Below, in pieces: positions 6,409 through 6,438 of a DNA stretch of 6,438 nt. A program made the position numbers and the translations under genes. This DNA is from Chromatiales bacterium (GTDB taxonomy: Bacteria > Pseudomonadota > Gammaproteobacteria > CAMYNG01): positions 1-6,438 of the forward strand of contig JALSIK010000024.1 of the NCBI GenBank assembly GCA_026990045.1. Reading direction: 5' to 3'. Below the pieces are notes generated by a model. It saw only the letters and a list, made by a program, of their open reading frames with translations. It was not told where the DNA came from and did not search any database. The first letter of the stretch is position 1, and every line of letters starts with the position of its first letter.

Positions 6409-6430
6409 GGTGCGGCGGCGCCGCCGCACC
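6409..6430. repeat. Perfect 22-bp GC palindrome beside the repeat array
   Basis: The arm GGTGCGGCGGC (6409-6419) is followed directly by its exact reverse complement (6420-6430), with no mismatch or spacer. As RNA it would form about nine GC-rich pairs with a tight loop. The eight bases after it contain no T-run, but the window ends at 6438, so its full context is not visible. Confidence 0.75.
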
Positions 6431-6438
6431 GGGTCGGC

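Overview
The window is GC-rich chromosomal DNA from a Gram-negative bacterium. A lipoprotein signal peptide, a periplasmic binding protein, a chemoreceptor, a PAS histidine kinase and a PilZ-like protein together suggest a proteobacterium. The protein styles are compatible with a gammaproteobacterium such as a Chromatiales or Ectothiorhodospiraceae member, but that is an inference and the taxon is not proven.

Layout. Positions 1-930 (+) hold the C-terminal part of a methyl-accepting chemotaxis protein whose start lies left of the window. After a 65-bp gap with a GC-rich stem (940-984) comes a small M48-type zinc metalloprotease lipoprotein (996-1844, +). It runs tail-to-tail into a compact three-gene minus-strand operon, and the last 40 bp of both coding regions overlap. 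In transcription order the operon encodes a cytoplasmic protein with a C-terminal PilZ-like domain (5995-4436), a periplasmic solute-binding protein of the SBP_bac_3 type (4417-3665) and a membrane PAS histidine kinase (3649-1805). The gaps are 18 and 15 bp. No ABC permease or ATPase and no response regulator is encoded here, so the binding protein may be a sensory partner of the kinase rather than part of a transporter. A PilZ-like protein in the same operon hints at a link to cyclic-di-GMP signalling.

The right end (5996-6438) has no confident gene. It contains a GC hairpin just before the operon's ribosome binding site, a perfect TATAAT -10 element facing the operon, and a very unusual array at 6277-6396. 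The array has ten units spaced exactly 12 bp apart, each an 8-bp palindrome related to CTATATAG plus a 4-bp variable spacer. Its eight clear units are 69% A+T inside very GC-rich DNA. Part of it forms a larger inverted repeat with a compensatory base change. A perfect 22-bp GC palindrome follows. This array is the most novel element of the window; its function cannot be told from the sequence alone.
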